This document shows, piece by piece, positions 43,416 through 52,393 of a stretch of DNA of 64,000 nucleotides. Position 1 is the first letter of the stretch, and each line of letters opens with the position of its first letter. A program made the translations under genes and the position numbers. The stretch spans positions 45,381-109,380 of the forward strand of contig CAILNX010000052.1 of the NCBI GenBank assembly GCA_903835685.1, given 5' to 3'. The notes beneath the pieces were generated by a model. That model was not told the DNA's origin. It saw only the letters and a program-made list of their open reading frames with translations, and did not search any database. This stretch comes from an uncultured delta proteobacterium (GTDB taxonomy: Bacteria; Desulfobacterota; Desulfovibrionia; Desulfovibrionales; Desulfovibrionaceae).

Positions 43416-43508
43416 TGGCGGAGAGGGTGGGATTTGAACCCACGGAACCGGGATAAGCGGTTCACACGATTTCCAATCGTGCTCCTTCGGCCGCTCGGAC
43501 ACCTCTCC
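43416..43508 (-). tRNA. tRNA-Ser (anticodon GGA)
   Basis: 93 bases with encoded CCA. Acceptor stem GGAGAGG / CCTCTCC, anticodon stem-loop CACGA-TTGGAAA-TCGTG with anticodon GGA, and a long variable arm (TGAACCGCTTATCCCGGTTCC) typical of class II tRNA-Ser. The stretch between glgP's unit and this tRNA (43015-43415) holds only the terminators, the SRP RNA and its promoter. Confidence 0.95.
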
Positions 43509-43689
43509 GCAAGGAGGGTTTTCACTAAACAAAACCTGTGGGGATGGCAAGCTTAAAAAGCGGGCCTTGGCCATTTTTTTCCCGTGGTGCTTGCCTTGCG
43601 GCCCAACGCAGAGGGGAGGACCCATGGGCCCTCCCCTGTTTCATTTCAATATTCCGACTTCCGAGCTTTTTCGCCCGGGGGCCGTGGCC

Positions 43690-46600
43690 TTACGCGAACG
43701 TCTTGCGCTGGACCTCCAGGGCCTTGGCCTGCTCCTCGTAGGAGGCGAAGCCCGCGTAATGCAGGGCGTCACCCACCGTGGTGTTCCAGTCCCAGGAGGC
43801 GTAGATCACGGGCTTGTGGAACACCCGGCGGAACCCTTCCAGCTCCTGCCGGTAGAACTCCTCCTTGGCCGTGCCCAGGTTTTCCCGGACCTGGTCGCTG
43901 AAGCGGTGCACCTCGCCCTCGTACCATTCGGCCAGGTCGTCGGCGGTCTTGTAGCGCTTGAGGATGTGGCCATAGTTCTCGTCTTGCAGGAGTTTTCTCA
44001 AGCGGTTGAAATGCTGCTCCTTGAGCCAGGAGCCCAACTGGGATACCGGGATGTTCTCCTTCTCAATCTCGGCCATGTCCACCTTGGTGCGGCGGTAGGT
44101 GTCCGGCACCACCGAGGCCGAGACAATGCCCGCGATGCACACCAGGCCCCGGATGATCAGGCTGTTGGACACGCCCTGGCCGCAGAACCCGACCTTCTTC
44201 TCGTACTTCTGGCCGGTGAAGATGGTCACCAGGATGGCCCAGACCACGGCCGGGTCCTCCTCGTCGTAGATGTGCTGGAGCCTGGCGTTGTCCCGATCCG
44301 TGGCCAGGACCATCTGGGTCATGTCGTTGGACCCGATGGAGAACCCGTCCACTTCCTTGATGAATTCCTTGCACAGAATGGCGTTGGAGGGCAGCTCGGA
44401 CATGAGGATGACCTTGAGCCCGTCCACTCCCGAGCGCAGCTTGTGCACCTGGGAGAGGTAGCCCTTGGTGCTGCGGACCTCTTCCAGGGTGCGCACGAAG
44501 GGGAACATGATGTGCAGGTTCTTGGCCCCGAAGGCCCCCCGGGCCAGCTTGAAGGCCTCGATCTCCCAGTCGTGGATGTTCCGGGACACGCCCCGGTACC
44601 CGATCATGGGGTTGTCCTCGTGGGCCTCAAACAGCAGGCCGCCCATGAGGTTGCGGTACTCGTTGGACTTGAAGTCCGTGGTCCGGTACACGATGTCCTT
44701 GCCATAAAAAGCCATGGCGAACAGGGCCAGACCCTGGGCCAGAATCTGGATGTAGTTCTCCTTGCCCGTGCGGAAGCCCCGGGATTCAAGCAGGCTGCGG
44801 ACCCGCTGCTTCAAGGTGACCACCTCGTCCATTTCGGACTGGATGCCCATTTTCAGCGCCACTTCCATGCGCAGGGAGCCGATGCGGTCGATGGTCTCCA
44901 GGACCAGCGGATCGGTCTTGATCCGCTTGACCGTGGAGGTGACCACCTCCTCCTTGCTCAAACGCAGCTTCATGGCTTCGGAGTCGTGGGAGGGCGCGGG
45001 TTCCAGCAGGTCGAAATAGCCCATGATGATCTTTACATGGGTCTCGATGTCCATGCTGGTCTTCAAAATGTCCAGGCGCTCCGAGGCGAATTCGATGTGC
45101 CGGTCCAGGCGCTTGTCCAGATCGCGCAGCTTGCGGTGCAGGGCCAGGACCTCGTCGGTGCCCTTGGCGTGCTCCCGGGCGTTTAGGGCCTCGATGGCCT
45201 TGGTCAGACCCGTGACCGCGCCCACCAAAGGTCGCAGGTTCAGGGGCAGATTGATGAGCCCGGCCGAGAGCTGCTCCTTCATGACCTTGGTCAGGGTGTC
45301 GTCCAGCTCTCGGAGTTTGTCGTCCACCAGGCGGTCGAGCGTCCCGTTGTCGTAGGCCTCCAGGGCCTGGGGATGCACCCCGATGTTGCCCAGCATGAAC
45401 TCGGCGCGCAGGAGGCCGACCTCGAAGTCCGGGACCTCGCGCAAACGGGAGAGGAACAGGCTCTGGCCCACGTCGGCCAGGATCAGGCCCACCTTGGTCT
45501 TGGTCTTGGGGAGCTTGGCGGTGTCGATCTCGCCGCCCACCTCCACCAGGGGCAGGCGTCCCCGGTAGACCCGGCCCCGGGAGCCGTCCACGGTGATCTC
45601 CTGGCCGTCCAGGGAGCGGATGGCCTCCAGGCGCTGGATGCCGATGACCGCCGGGATGCCCAGTTCGCGCGAGGTGATGGCCGCGTGGCTGGTGTCCCCG
45701 CCCACGTCGGCCAGAATGGCCGAGGCCAGGCGCATGCCCGGCACCATGTCCGGGTCGGTGCGGTCAGCGGCCAGGATGTCGCCCTTGTTGATCTTGTTGA
45801 GTTCCAGGGCCGAGCGCAGAAAGCGCACCACGCCCTGTCCGGCCCCGCGCGAGGCCCCGTTGCCGGTGAGGATGACCTCAGCGCCCAGGGCGGCGGATTT
45901 CTCCACCTCCTTGCGGCGCATGTAGATGGTGTGCGGATGGGTCTCGAACTCCTCGTTCCAGCGGGTCTCGGGCCGGGCCTGCACGAACCACAGGCGTTCC
46001 GAGGCGTCGAAGCAGAACTCGGTGTCCATGATGATCCCGCCGTAGGCCTGGGAGATGGCCCGCACGCCCCGGGCCACTTCCTCGGCCTGGGCCAGGGACA
46101 GGGACCAGCGGGTGACCTCCACCTCGTCCACCTTGACCACCTTGGTGCCGCCCTCGTCCTCGTCGTACACGATCTTCTTGTCCTTGCAGCCCATCTGGCG
46201 GATGACCACTTCGGCCAGGTCGTCGCGCTGAAAGACGTAGAATTTGTCCGGGGTGACCATGCCGCCGACCACGGCCTCGCCCAGGCCGTAGCTGGAGTCG
46301 ATGGAGACCAGGTCGTTTCTGTCCGTGCCCCGGCAGCCCGTGGCCGTGTCAGCGGAAAAGGCCGTGCCCGAGATCACCGGGTTGATCATGCGCATGAGGC
46401 ACACGGACAGCGAGGTGTTCTCGATGGCCCATTCCTTCTTGGCCTGTTCGGCAATGGAATCGTCGCCCGTGGCCTCGGCCTGGGTGATGGCGTCCAGGAT
46501 GGCCTCGCGGCGGTAGGTCATGGAGCGCAGATTGTAGGCCGAGGAGCAGTCCCAGTGGTAGGCTTCCACGCACTGGTCCGCGCCCCGGATGTTCAGATAG

Positions 46601-47268
46601 GTGTCCTGGAGCCCGGCAAAGGCCTTTTTGCGGGAGTCCTCGCCAGCGGCCGAGGAGCGCACGGCCACGGGCTCGTCCTCCAGGCCGGCCTCCTTGCAGA
46701 TTTCCTGGTAGGCCCCGCGCACGGCCAAGTCCACTTCCTTGGGCCGGGACACGGAAAGGATGGCGGCCTGGACCAGCACCGAGCGCTTGCGCAACTGGTC
46801 GATGCCCTCGGGCGAGGTGGCGAACCCTTCCACCACGTTGTTCACGAAGGTGCGCAGGCGGATCAGGGTGCCCTCCGCCTTCTTGGACTCCTCGCGAACC
46901 TTGCGGGACAGGCGGCGCACGAACTTGCGCAAAAATTCAGGGTCCCGGTTGATCTCGTCGTCGTTCCAGTCCGTGGCCAGGTATTCCCGGTCCACGATCA
47001 TGCGCACCAGGGCGGCGTTCACCCGGGTTTCGTCCAGAAGCTTGTGAAAAGCCAGGGAGGAGATGGCCCGGAACTGCGGGGTGCGGATGCCCTTCACCTG
47101 GCTGATGAGGGCGGTGTTGTAGTTCTTTCCGCCGACCAGGAGTTCGGCCTCCGGTCCAATGGCCACGATCTCCGCGCCATTGAGCACGATTTTCTGGGTC
47201 AACGCCTCCACGGCGGCCGCATCCATGGCGGCCGGGGTCGGGGCGCTGTCCTTCTTGGCTTTGGGCAT
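43690..47268 (-). CDS. ppsA: Phosphoenolpyruvate synthase, long form (1192 residues)
   Basis: All three PEP synthase parts are present. ATP-grasp (GGKNYNTAL ~46, VAVRSSAAGEDS at 201-212, QARP at 430-433). Swivel domain with His528 in GGDTSHAAITSREL. PEP/pyruvate TIM barrel (EVGLLRAEFMLGNIGVHP ~616-633, DFKSNEYRNLMGG ~865, SIGSNDMTQMVLATDRDN ~977-994, catalytic Cys1029 in GFCGQGVSNS). E. coli PpsA has about 790 residues. Here the barrel is interrupted by about 200 extra mostly helical residues (~641-845) and the protein carries ~130 extra at the C terminus. It converts pyruvate plus ATP to PEP, AMP and phosphate. Excellent Shine-Dalgarno (GGAGGAAG). Its neighbour is pyruvate carboxylase. Confidence 0.9.
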   Translation of the reverse strand: MPKAKKDSAPTPAAMDAAAVEALTQKIVLNGAEIVAIGPEAELLVGGKNYNTALISQVKGIRTPQFRAISSLAFHKLLDETRVNAALVRMIVDREYLATDWNDDEINRDPEFLRKFVRRLSRKVREESKKAEGTLIRLRTFVNNVVEGFATSPEGIDQLRKRSVLVQAAILSVSRPKEVDLAVRGAYQEICKEAGLEDEPVAVRSSAAGEDSRKKAFAGLQDTYLNIRGADQCVEAYHWDCSSAYNLRSMTYRREAILDAITQAEATGDDSIAEQAKKEWAIENTSLSVCLMRMINPVISGTAFSADTATGCRGTDRNDLVSIDSSYGLGEAVVGGMVTPDKFYVFQRDDLAEVVIRQMGCKDKKIVYDEDEGGTKVVKVDEVEVTRWSLSLAQAEEVARGVRAISQAYGGIIMDTEFCFDASERLWFVQARPETRWNEEFETHPHTIYMRRKEVEKSAALGAEVILTGNGASRGAGQGVVRFLRSALELNKINKGDILAADRTDPDMVPGMRLASAILADVGGDTSHAAITSRELGIPAVIGIQRLEAIRSLDGQEITVDGSRGRVYRGRLPLVEVGGEIDTAKLPKTKTKVGLILADVGQSLFLSRLREVPDFEVGLLRAEFMLGNIGVHPQALEAYDNGTLDRLVDDKLRELDDTLTKVMKEQLSAGLINLPLNLRPLVGAVTGLTKAIEALNAREHAKGTDEVLALHRKLRDLDKRLDRHIEFASERLDILKTSMDIETHVKIIMGYFDLLEPAPSHDSEAMKLRLSKEEVVTSTVKRIKTDPLVLETIDRIGSLRMEVALKMGIQSEMDEVVTLKQRVRSLLESRGFRTGKENYIQILAQGLALFAMAFYGKDIVYRTTDFKSNEYRNLMGGLLFEAHEDNPMIGYRGVSRNIHDWEIEAFKLARGAFGAKNLHIMFPFVRTLEEVRSTKGYLSQVHKLRSGVDGLKVILMSELPSNAILCKEFIKEVDGFSIGSNDMTQMVLATDRDNARLQHIYDEEDPAVVWAILVTIFTGQKYEKKVGFCGQGVSNSLIIRGLVCIAGIVSASVVPDTYRRTKVDMAEIEKENIPVSQLGSWLKEQHFNRLRKLLQDENYGHILKRYKTADDLAEWYEGEVHRFSDQVRENLGTAKEEFYRQELEGFRRVFHKPVIYASWDWNTTVGDALHYAGFASYEEQAKALEVQRKTFA

Positions 47269-47500
47269 ACGTGTGTCTTCCTCCGTTGCGTCAGGCGTGT
47301 GCGACAGGCACGGGCGTCAGTGTATAGAATCGGACGGACAGGGGACTTGGCCCGGTTCAGACCGGGTTTCCCCTCCACCCATAGCCAATATCAAGCCGTT
47401 TCCGGGATTGCAACATGATTGCAACCGGCAGGGAACAGGGTTCAGGTCCCGAAGGGCGCTTGGGGCTCTGCCGCGGGCCGATATCCCCTGGACCGAAACG

Positions 47501-47531
47501 AAAAAACCCCTCCCGGCTCAACCGGGAGGGG
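47501..47531 (-). terminator. Terminator of the birA-pyc unit
   Basis: Ten-base-pair stem CCCCTCCCGG / CCGGGAGGGG with a five-base loop, followed on the minus strand by TTTTTT, 28 bases past the pyc stop. I see nothing else in the 47269-47500 gap beyond the promoter region expected for ppsA. Confidence 0.85.
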
Positions 47532-47558
47532 TGTGTCAGCAGTCCGTGGGAGCGCCCG

Positions 47559-50500
47559 TTAGATCTTTTTTCCGCACTTGGGGCAGAACTTGTGGTCCGC
47601 GGCCGAGACCGGCTCGGCGCAGCCCGGGCAGAGCTTGTTCAGCGGGCCGAGCTCCACCAGGAGTTCGCCCTCGATGACCGGGACCATCTTCTTGTCCTTC
47701 TGAAAATCAGCCGACTTGAGCACCCGCTTGACCACGCCGTCCACGGGCGCGAACACGGCCTTCTCCTGCTTCATGATCGCGATGTTGCAGATCTCGTCGC
47801 CCTTCTTGACCAGATCCCCCGGGGCCACCTGCACCACCCAGAGGTCGCCGTTGGACGGGGCAGCCACGTGGAAGTCGTTGTTGGGGTCGGCCATCTCCAC
47901 GGAGGAGGTCTCGTGCAGGGTCCCGGCATGCACTTGGACCTGCTGGCTGAACACCTCGGAGTCGAGCATGTAGCGAACCGTGACCCGGCCGGACTCGTCG
48001 GCCGAGGGCAGGGACACGATACGCATGACGTGCGGCTTGCCCGAGGAGTCCTCGAAGAGCAGCTCCCGGCCCTTTTTCAAGCCCTCGAACCACACGTCCA
48101 GGGGGATGTTGTTGGGGTCCCCGAAGCGCTGCCTGAATTCAATGGTCTTCAAGGCGTCGGCCGGGTGGTTCAAGTACATGACGAACTCCTCGCGGGAGGG
48201 TTCGCGGTTGAGCTTCTCGTCCAAGGCGGCCCGTTCGGCCACCAGGTCGATGTCCTTCAGGGAGGTAAGCGGCGAGTCCGTGGTGCGTTCCTCCACGGCC
48301 CGCTCCCAGTCCTGGCCAAAGGCGCTCTGATACACCCAGTCCGGGGGGAAACCCAGGGGGAGCTTGCCGTACTTGCCCAGAAGCAGGTTGCGGAAGGCGT
48401 CGTTGCAGTCCCGGTAGATGTCCAGCCGGGCCTTTTTCTGCACCTCGGTCAGGGTGTGCTCCGTGCTTTCCGTGACCACCTTGAGGATGTCCAGCAAACG
48501 GCGCACCTCGCCCTCCCCGCCCCGCTTGTAGGCGTTGGACACGGCCAGAAAGGCGGTATTCCAGGTGATCTGGGAGCCCGGGGTCACGTCGTGGTAGCGC
48601 ACGATCTTGCGGATTCCGGCCAGGAACTTGAGCATGAAGGGCAGCAGGTGGATGTACCCCTGCTTCATGGCCCCTTCCTGGGAGGAGGAGGTGGCCCCGC
48701 CGGGCATGCCGTGCTCCACCACGTCGTAGTCGATGCCCCGGAAATACGGGGCGCAGTAGCGGTCGTAATAGGGCATGATCTGCTTCAAGGCGAAGTTGGT
48801 GACCCGGATGGCTTCCTTGTTCAGGCGGGTTTTCAGCTTGAGCTCGTCCTCGATGTAGGCTGCGGTGGAGAGCACCTCGCCCTGGCCGTACCAGCGCACG
48901 GCCGAACCGATGGCCGTGTCCACGATGTGCGCCCCGGCCTTGGCCGCCTCGCCCACCGAGGGGACAAAGAGCCCGTCGGTGTAATGCCGGTGGGCGTGCA
49001 GGACCAGTTCCGGGTACTTCTTGCGCAGGGCCGTGACCAGTTCGCGCATGAACCGGGGCGGACAGACTCCGGCCATGTCCTTCAAACCCAGAATGATCCG
49101 GGTGGTGGCCTTCTTCTTGGTCGAGCCCAGGACCTCGGCGCACAGGCCCAGGATGTCCTCGGTCACGTCCAAATAGTGGGGCACGTCAAAGCCCTTGGCC
49201 CAGGACAGGGACAGGGCCGGCTCGAAGATGCTGGACTTGGAATGCAGGGCCACTTCGGCAAATGGCCGCATATTGTCGATGTGGTTCAAGAAGTCGAAAC
49301 AGCGGATGATCTCGTAATGCTCGCAGATCATCTCGCCGGTCAGACGCATGAGGTTCTTGGGCTGGGGCTTGTATCCGAGCACGTTGGTGGAGCGGATGAG
49401 GATCTGCTTCATGGTGGTGGGCGCGAACCGGTTCCACTCGGCCGCTTCGGAGAAGGGGTAGGTCATGTTGGCCATCATGGCCACGTGGAAATGCGCGCCC
49501 CCGCCGTTCTCCAAGGAGAAGAACCCGCAGCGGTCCAGGTACGGCCCCACGATGCGGTCCTCGCCCAGGCGGAAGCGGTTGCCGCTGTTGGACTGGGTGA
49601 TGTCCCGGCAGGTGGTGTCGCAGAAATGGACCCGCTTCTTCTCCCGCTCGGAGCGCAGGGTGTCCAGGACGCTCTCGCTGGTCATGCCCCGCTTGAACAC
49701 GGGCTTGAAATCCTCTTCGGCCGGGGGCGGGGACACGAACTCAAAGGCCCCGTTGCCCACCCGCTTGTCCTGATAACCCCGGTACTCGCCGAGTTGGACA
49801 TGGGGATTGCGGCCAAAGGCCGAGATCTCGGCGATGAGCCGGGAAAGGCGCACGCCCTCGGATTCCTCGTCCCGGTAGACCATGAGTTCCGGGGTCTTGG
49901 CTACGAAATTGGTGTCGTAGTCTCCGGCCTGGAACTTGGGGTGCTTGATGACCTGACGGTGGAAGGGAATGGTGGTCTTGACCCCACCGATGACGTACTC
50001 GCGCAAGGCCCGGCGCATGAGCATGACCGTCTTGTCCCAGGAATTGCCGTAGGTCACCAGTAGGGCGGCGGCCGAGTCGTAGCTCGGGGGGAACATGTAG
50101 CCCTCACCGATGCAGGAGTCCAGGCGCACGCCCTGGCCGCCCGGGGCGATGTACCGGGTGATGCGGCCGGAATTGGGGGAGAAGTCCTTTTGGGGATCCT
50201 CGCAGTTGATGCGCAACTGCAAGGCATGCTGGAAGGGCTTGGTTTCCTTCTTGTTGAAACGCAGCTTGGACCCGAAGGCAATGGCGATCTGCTCCTCCAC
50301 CAGGTCCACTCCGTAGCGACATTCGGTGATCCCGTGCTCCACCTGAAGCCGGGTGTTCACCTCGATCAAATAGGGCACGGCGTCCTGGTCCACCAGGAAC
50401 TCCACCGTGGCCAGGGAGTAGTAGCCCACGGACTTGACCAGTTTCTCGGCGTAGCCCTTGAGCCGGGCGCGCAGCTCCTCGGAATACCGGGGCCAGGGCG

Positions 50501-51263
50501 AGGGGGTGATTTCGATGAGCTTCTGGTGGTTGCGCTGCACGGTGCAGTCGCGCTCGTCAAAGGCGAAGACATTGCCGTGCTGGTCGGCGATGACCTGAAT
50601 TTCGATGTGCCGCACGGAAGTGAGCAATTTTTCCACATAGATGCGCGGATTGCCGAAGGAGGCCTGAGCCAGGGCCGAGGCCTTGGAAAAGGCGGATTCG
50701 AGCTGGTCCTCGGAATAGACCTCGTAGATGCCCCGTCCGCCGCCGCCGCCTTCGGCCTTGAGCATGATGGGGAAGCCGATCTTCTTGGCGATCTTGCGGG
50801 CCTCGGGGATGTCCACGGCCTTGGGCGAACCGGGCACCACGGGCACGCCCAGCTCCTGGGCCAGCTTGCGCACGGCCACCTTGTTGCCCAGGATGTGCAT
50901 GCCCTTGGTGGGCGGGCCGATGAAGAGAATGCCCGCTTCCTCGCATTTGGCCGGAAAGCTTTCGTCCTCGGCCCCGAAACCCCAGCCCGGATGGATGGCG
51001 ATGACCCCGCGGTCCTTGGCCTCGCGCACGATGCGGTCCAGGTCCAGATAGGCCCGGGTGTCCTTGCCCAACAGGAGCAACTCCTGGGCCGAGGCCGTGA
51101 CCGGGGCGGTCTTGTCGATGTCCGTGGCGGTCAGGACAGACACGGCCTCGAACATCTCATTGATGGTGCGGCAGATGCGCCGGGCCGGAATGCCCCGGTT
51201 GGCCACCAGAATCCGCTGGCCCTTGGTCAGCTTGAGAACCTCTTCGAACTTTTTCGGCTTCAT
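47559..51263 (-). CDS. pyc: Pyruvate carboxylase with C-terminal zinc ribbon
   Basis: 1234 residues. Biotin carboxylase (~14-470; ILVANRGIPARRICRTI, LKAEGGGGGRGIYEV), carboxyltransferase (~545-840; HFCDTTCRDITQS, GLKDMAGVCPPRFMREL, LHAHRHYTDG), conserved PYC domain, and a biotinyl domain near 1140-1205. The biotin site reads I-M-K1165-Q rather than A-M-K-M. After it the chain continues into a rubredoxin/zinc-ribbon-like tail, C1212-P-G-C1215-x11-C1227-P-K-C1230, not part of standard pyruvate carboxylase. It makes oxaloacetate from pyruvate, bicarbonate and ATP. The start overlaps the birA stop by four bases. Confidence 0.92.
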   Translation of the reverse strand: MKPKKFEEVLKLTKGQRILVANRGIPARRICRTINEMFEAVSVLTATDIDKTAPVTASAQELLLLGKDTRAYLDLDRIVREAKDRGVIAIHPGWGFGAEDESFPAKCEEAGILFIGPPTKGMHILGNKVAVRKLAQELGVPVVPGSPKAVDIPEARKIAKKIGFPIMLKAEGGGGGRGIYEVYSEDQLESAFSKASALAQASFGNPRIYVEKLLTSVRHIEIQVIADQHGNVFAFDERDCTVQRNHQKLIEITPSPWPRYSEELRARLKGYAEKLVKSVGYYSLATVEFLVDQDAVPYLIEVNTRLQVEHGITECRYGVDLVEEQIAIAFGSKLRFNKKETKPFQHALQLRINCEDPQKDFSPNSGRITRYIAPGGQGVRLDSCIGEGYMFPPSYDSAAALLVTYGNSWDKTVMLMRRALREYVIGGVKTTIPFHRQVIKHPKFQAGDYDTNFVAKTPELMVYRDEESEGVRLSRLIAEISAFGRNPHVQLGEYRGYQDKRVGNGAFEFVSPPPAEEDFKPVFKRGMTSESVLDTLRSEREKKRVHFCDTTCRDITQSNSGNRFRLGEDRIVGPYLDRCGFFSLENGGGAHFHVAMMANMTYPFSEAAEWNRFAPTTMKQILIRSTNVLGYKPQPKNLMRLTGEMICEHYEIIRCFDFLNHIDNMRPFAEVALHSKSSIFEPALSLSWAKGFDVPHYLDVTEDILGLCAEVLGSTKKKATTRIILGLKDMAGVCPPRFMRELVTALRKKYPELVLHAHRHYTDGLFVPSVGEAAKAGAHIVDTAIGSAVRWYGQGEVLSTAAYIEDELKLKTRLNKEAIRVTNFALKQIMPYYDRYCAPYFRGIDYDVVEHGMPGGATSSSQEGAMKQGYIHLLPFMLKFLAGIRKIVRYHDVTPGSQITWNTAFLAVSNAYKRGGEGEVRRLLDILKVVTESTEHTLTEVQKKARLDIYRDCNDAFRNLLLGKYGKLPLGFPPDWVYQSAFGQDWERAVEERTTDSPLTSLKDIDLVAERAALDEKLNREPSREEFVMYLNHPADALKTIEFRQRFGDPNNIPLDVWFEGLKKGRELLFEDSSGKPHVMRIVSLPSADESGRVTVRYMLDSEVFSQQVQVHAGTLHETSSVEMADPNNDFHVAAPSNGDLWVVQVAPGDLVKKGDEICNIAIMKQEKAVFAPVDGVVKRVLKSADFQKDKKMVPVIEGELLVELGPLNKLCPGCAEPVSAADHKFCPKCGKKI

Positions 51264-52198
51264 ATCCCTCTCACTCGCTCGACTGGGGTGACGCTTCCGG
51301 AATGGAAGACTCGGGAACCTTCGCCGGTCAGCAGGATCAGCCCGCCATCCCCGGCGAGTCCCTGCATGGTCCCGCAGACCCGTTCCTGGCCGTGGTCCAG
51401 ACAGACCATACGGCCCATCCAGGCCAGGCGGCAGGAGAGGGAGTGCAAAAAATCATTCGGCGCTGTCCGGCGAAGGGTGTTCAGATACGATATTTGCATC
51501 CGGTTCACAAGTGCCCAGGCCAGGGTCAGGGGCGAATAATTGCTCCCCATGTCCCGGAAGGAGGCGGCCGGAACGGCGTGTCCCTCGCGCAGGGCCTCCA
51601 CGGGCGGCGCAAGGTCGAGGTTCAGGCCGATGCCCACCACCAGTTCCCCGGCCCGGTCCTCCAGGAGCACGCCCCCCACCTTGTGCTCCTGCCACAGAAT
51701 ATCGTTCGGCCATTTGAGCTGAACCGGGACGTCCATTCCGTTCAAAGCCTCGGCCAGCGCCGATCCGACGGCCAAGGACAAGATCGGATTCCAGGCCTGG
51801 TCCGCCCCGAAAGGCAGAGGCCAGCGCACGGACAGATGCACATTGCCTGGCCCGGACACCCAGACCCGGCGCAACTGCCCCCGGCCCGAGGACTGGACCC
51901 CGGCCACAAGCCCCCCCCACAGGGGCAAGGCCCCGGTCTGGACCAGGGCAAAGGCCGCGTCCTGGCTGGAGGCGCAGGCGCGGCAGGCCAGAAGCGTCCC
52001 GGTTCCTTCGGGTGTTCTGCCCTGCCACAACAGCGTGGTTTCGCCAGGAACAACATCCGGGCTCTCCAGCCTGGCCCAGGGGGCCAGAGCGGCCATGTCC
52101 CTGCGCCAGGCCGGGTGCAGGTCGGAGAACTCCTCGGGATTGCCGCCTTCGTACAGGTCCGGGCGATCCTGGCCCAAGAGATGGATGCCGGAATGCAT
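51260..52198 (-). CDS. birA: Biotin-protein ligase (BirA family)
   Basis: 312 residues from the ATG at 52198, behind GAGGAAACC. BPL catalytic domain: RGQLRRVWVSGPGNVHLSV (biotin-binding region), VQLKWPNDILWQEHKVGGVL and GELVVGIGLNLDLA, followed by a small C-terminal SH3-like part. The N-terminal ~100 residues do not look like the BirA winged helix, so it is probably not a repressor. The four-base overlap with pyc implies that the ligase is made together with its substrate. Confidence 0.88.
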   Translation of the reverse strand: MHSGIHLLGQDRPDLYEGGNPEEFSDLHPAWRRDMAALAPWARLESPDVVPGETTLLWQGRTPEGTGTLLACRACASSQDAAFALVQTGALPLWGGLVAGVQSSGRGQLRRVWVSGPGNVHLSVRWPLPFGADQAWNPILSLAVGSALAEALNGMDVPVQLKWPNDILWQEHKVGGVLLEDRAGELVVGIGLNLDLAPPVEALREGHAVPAASFRDMGSNYSPLTLAWALVNRMQISYLNTLRRTAPNDFLHSLSCRLAWMGRMVCLDHGQERVCGTMQGLAGDGGLILLTGEGSRVFHSGSVTPVERVRGI

Positions 52199-52393
52199 GG
52201 TTTCCTCACCGGGTTCAGTGCAAATCGTGACCGCCCTGTGTCGCAAAAAAGCGGATGGGGGTAAAGCCCGTTGGCCGATCCCTCACGACCGCTCACCTCC
52301 TGGCCCCCCGCTTCCCGGCCGCCCGTTTCCTGGCCACCAGTCAGGGGCCATTCCCGTCTGGCCCTGGCCGGAAAAATGGGCTATCCTCGGGCC

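Noticed and set aside
43612..43637. Inverted repeat AGGGGAGG / CCTCCCCT downstream of ppsA, considered as its terminator
   Set aside because: On the minus strand no T run follows; the better T tail is on the plus strand where no gene ends, so orientation and role are unclear.
45373..50063. Two long plus-strand frames opposite ppsA and pyc
   Set aside because: Both are antisense shadows of well-supported enzymes and share the His/Gly/Gln-rich composition of such frames.
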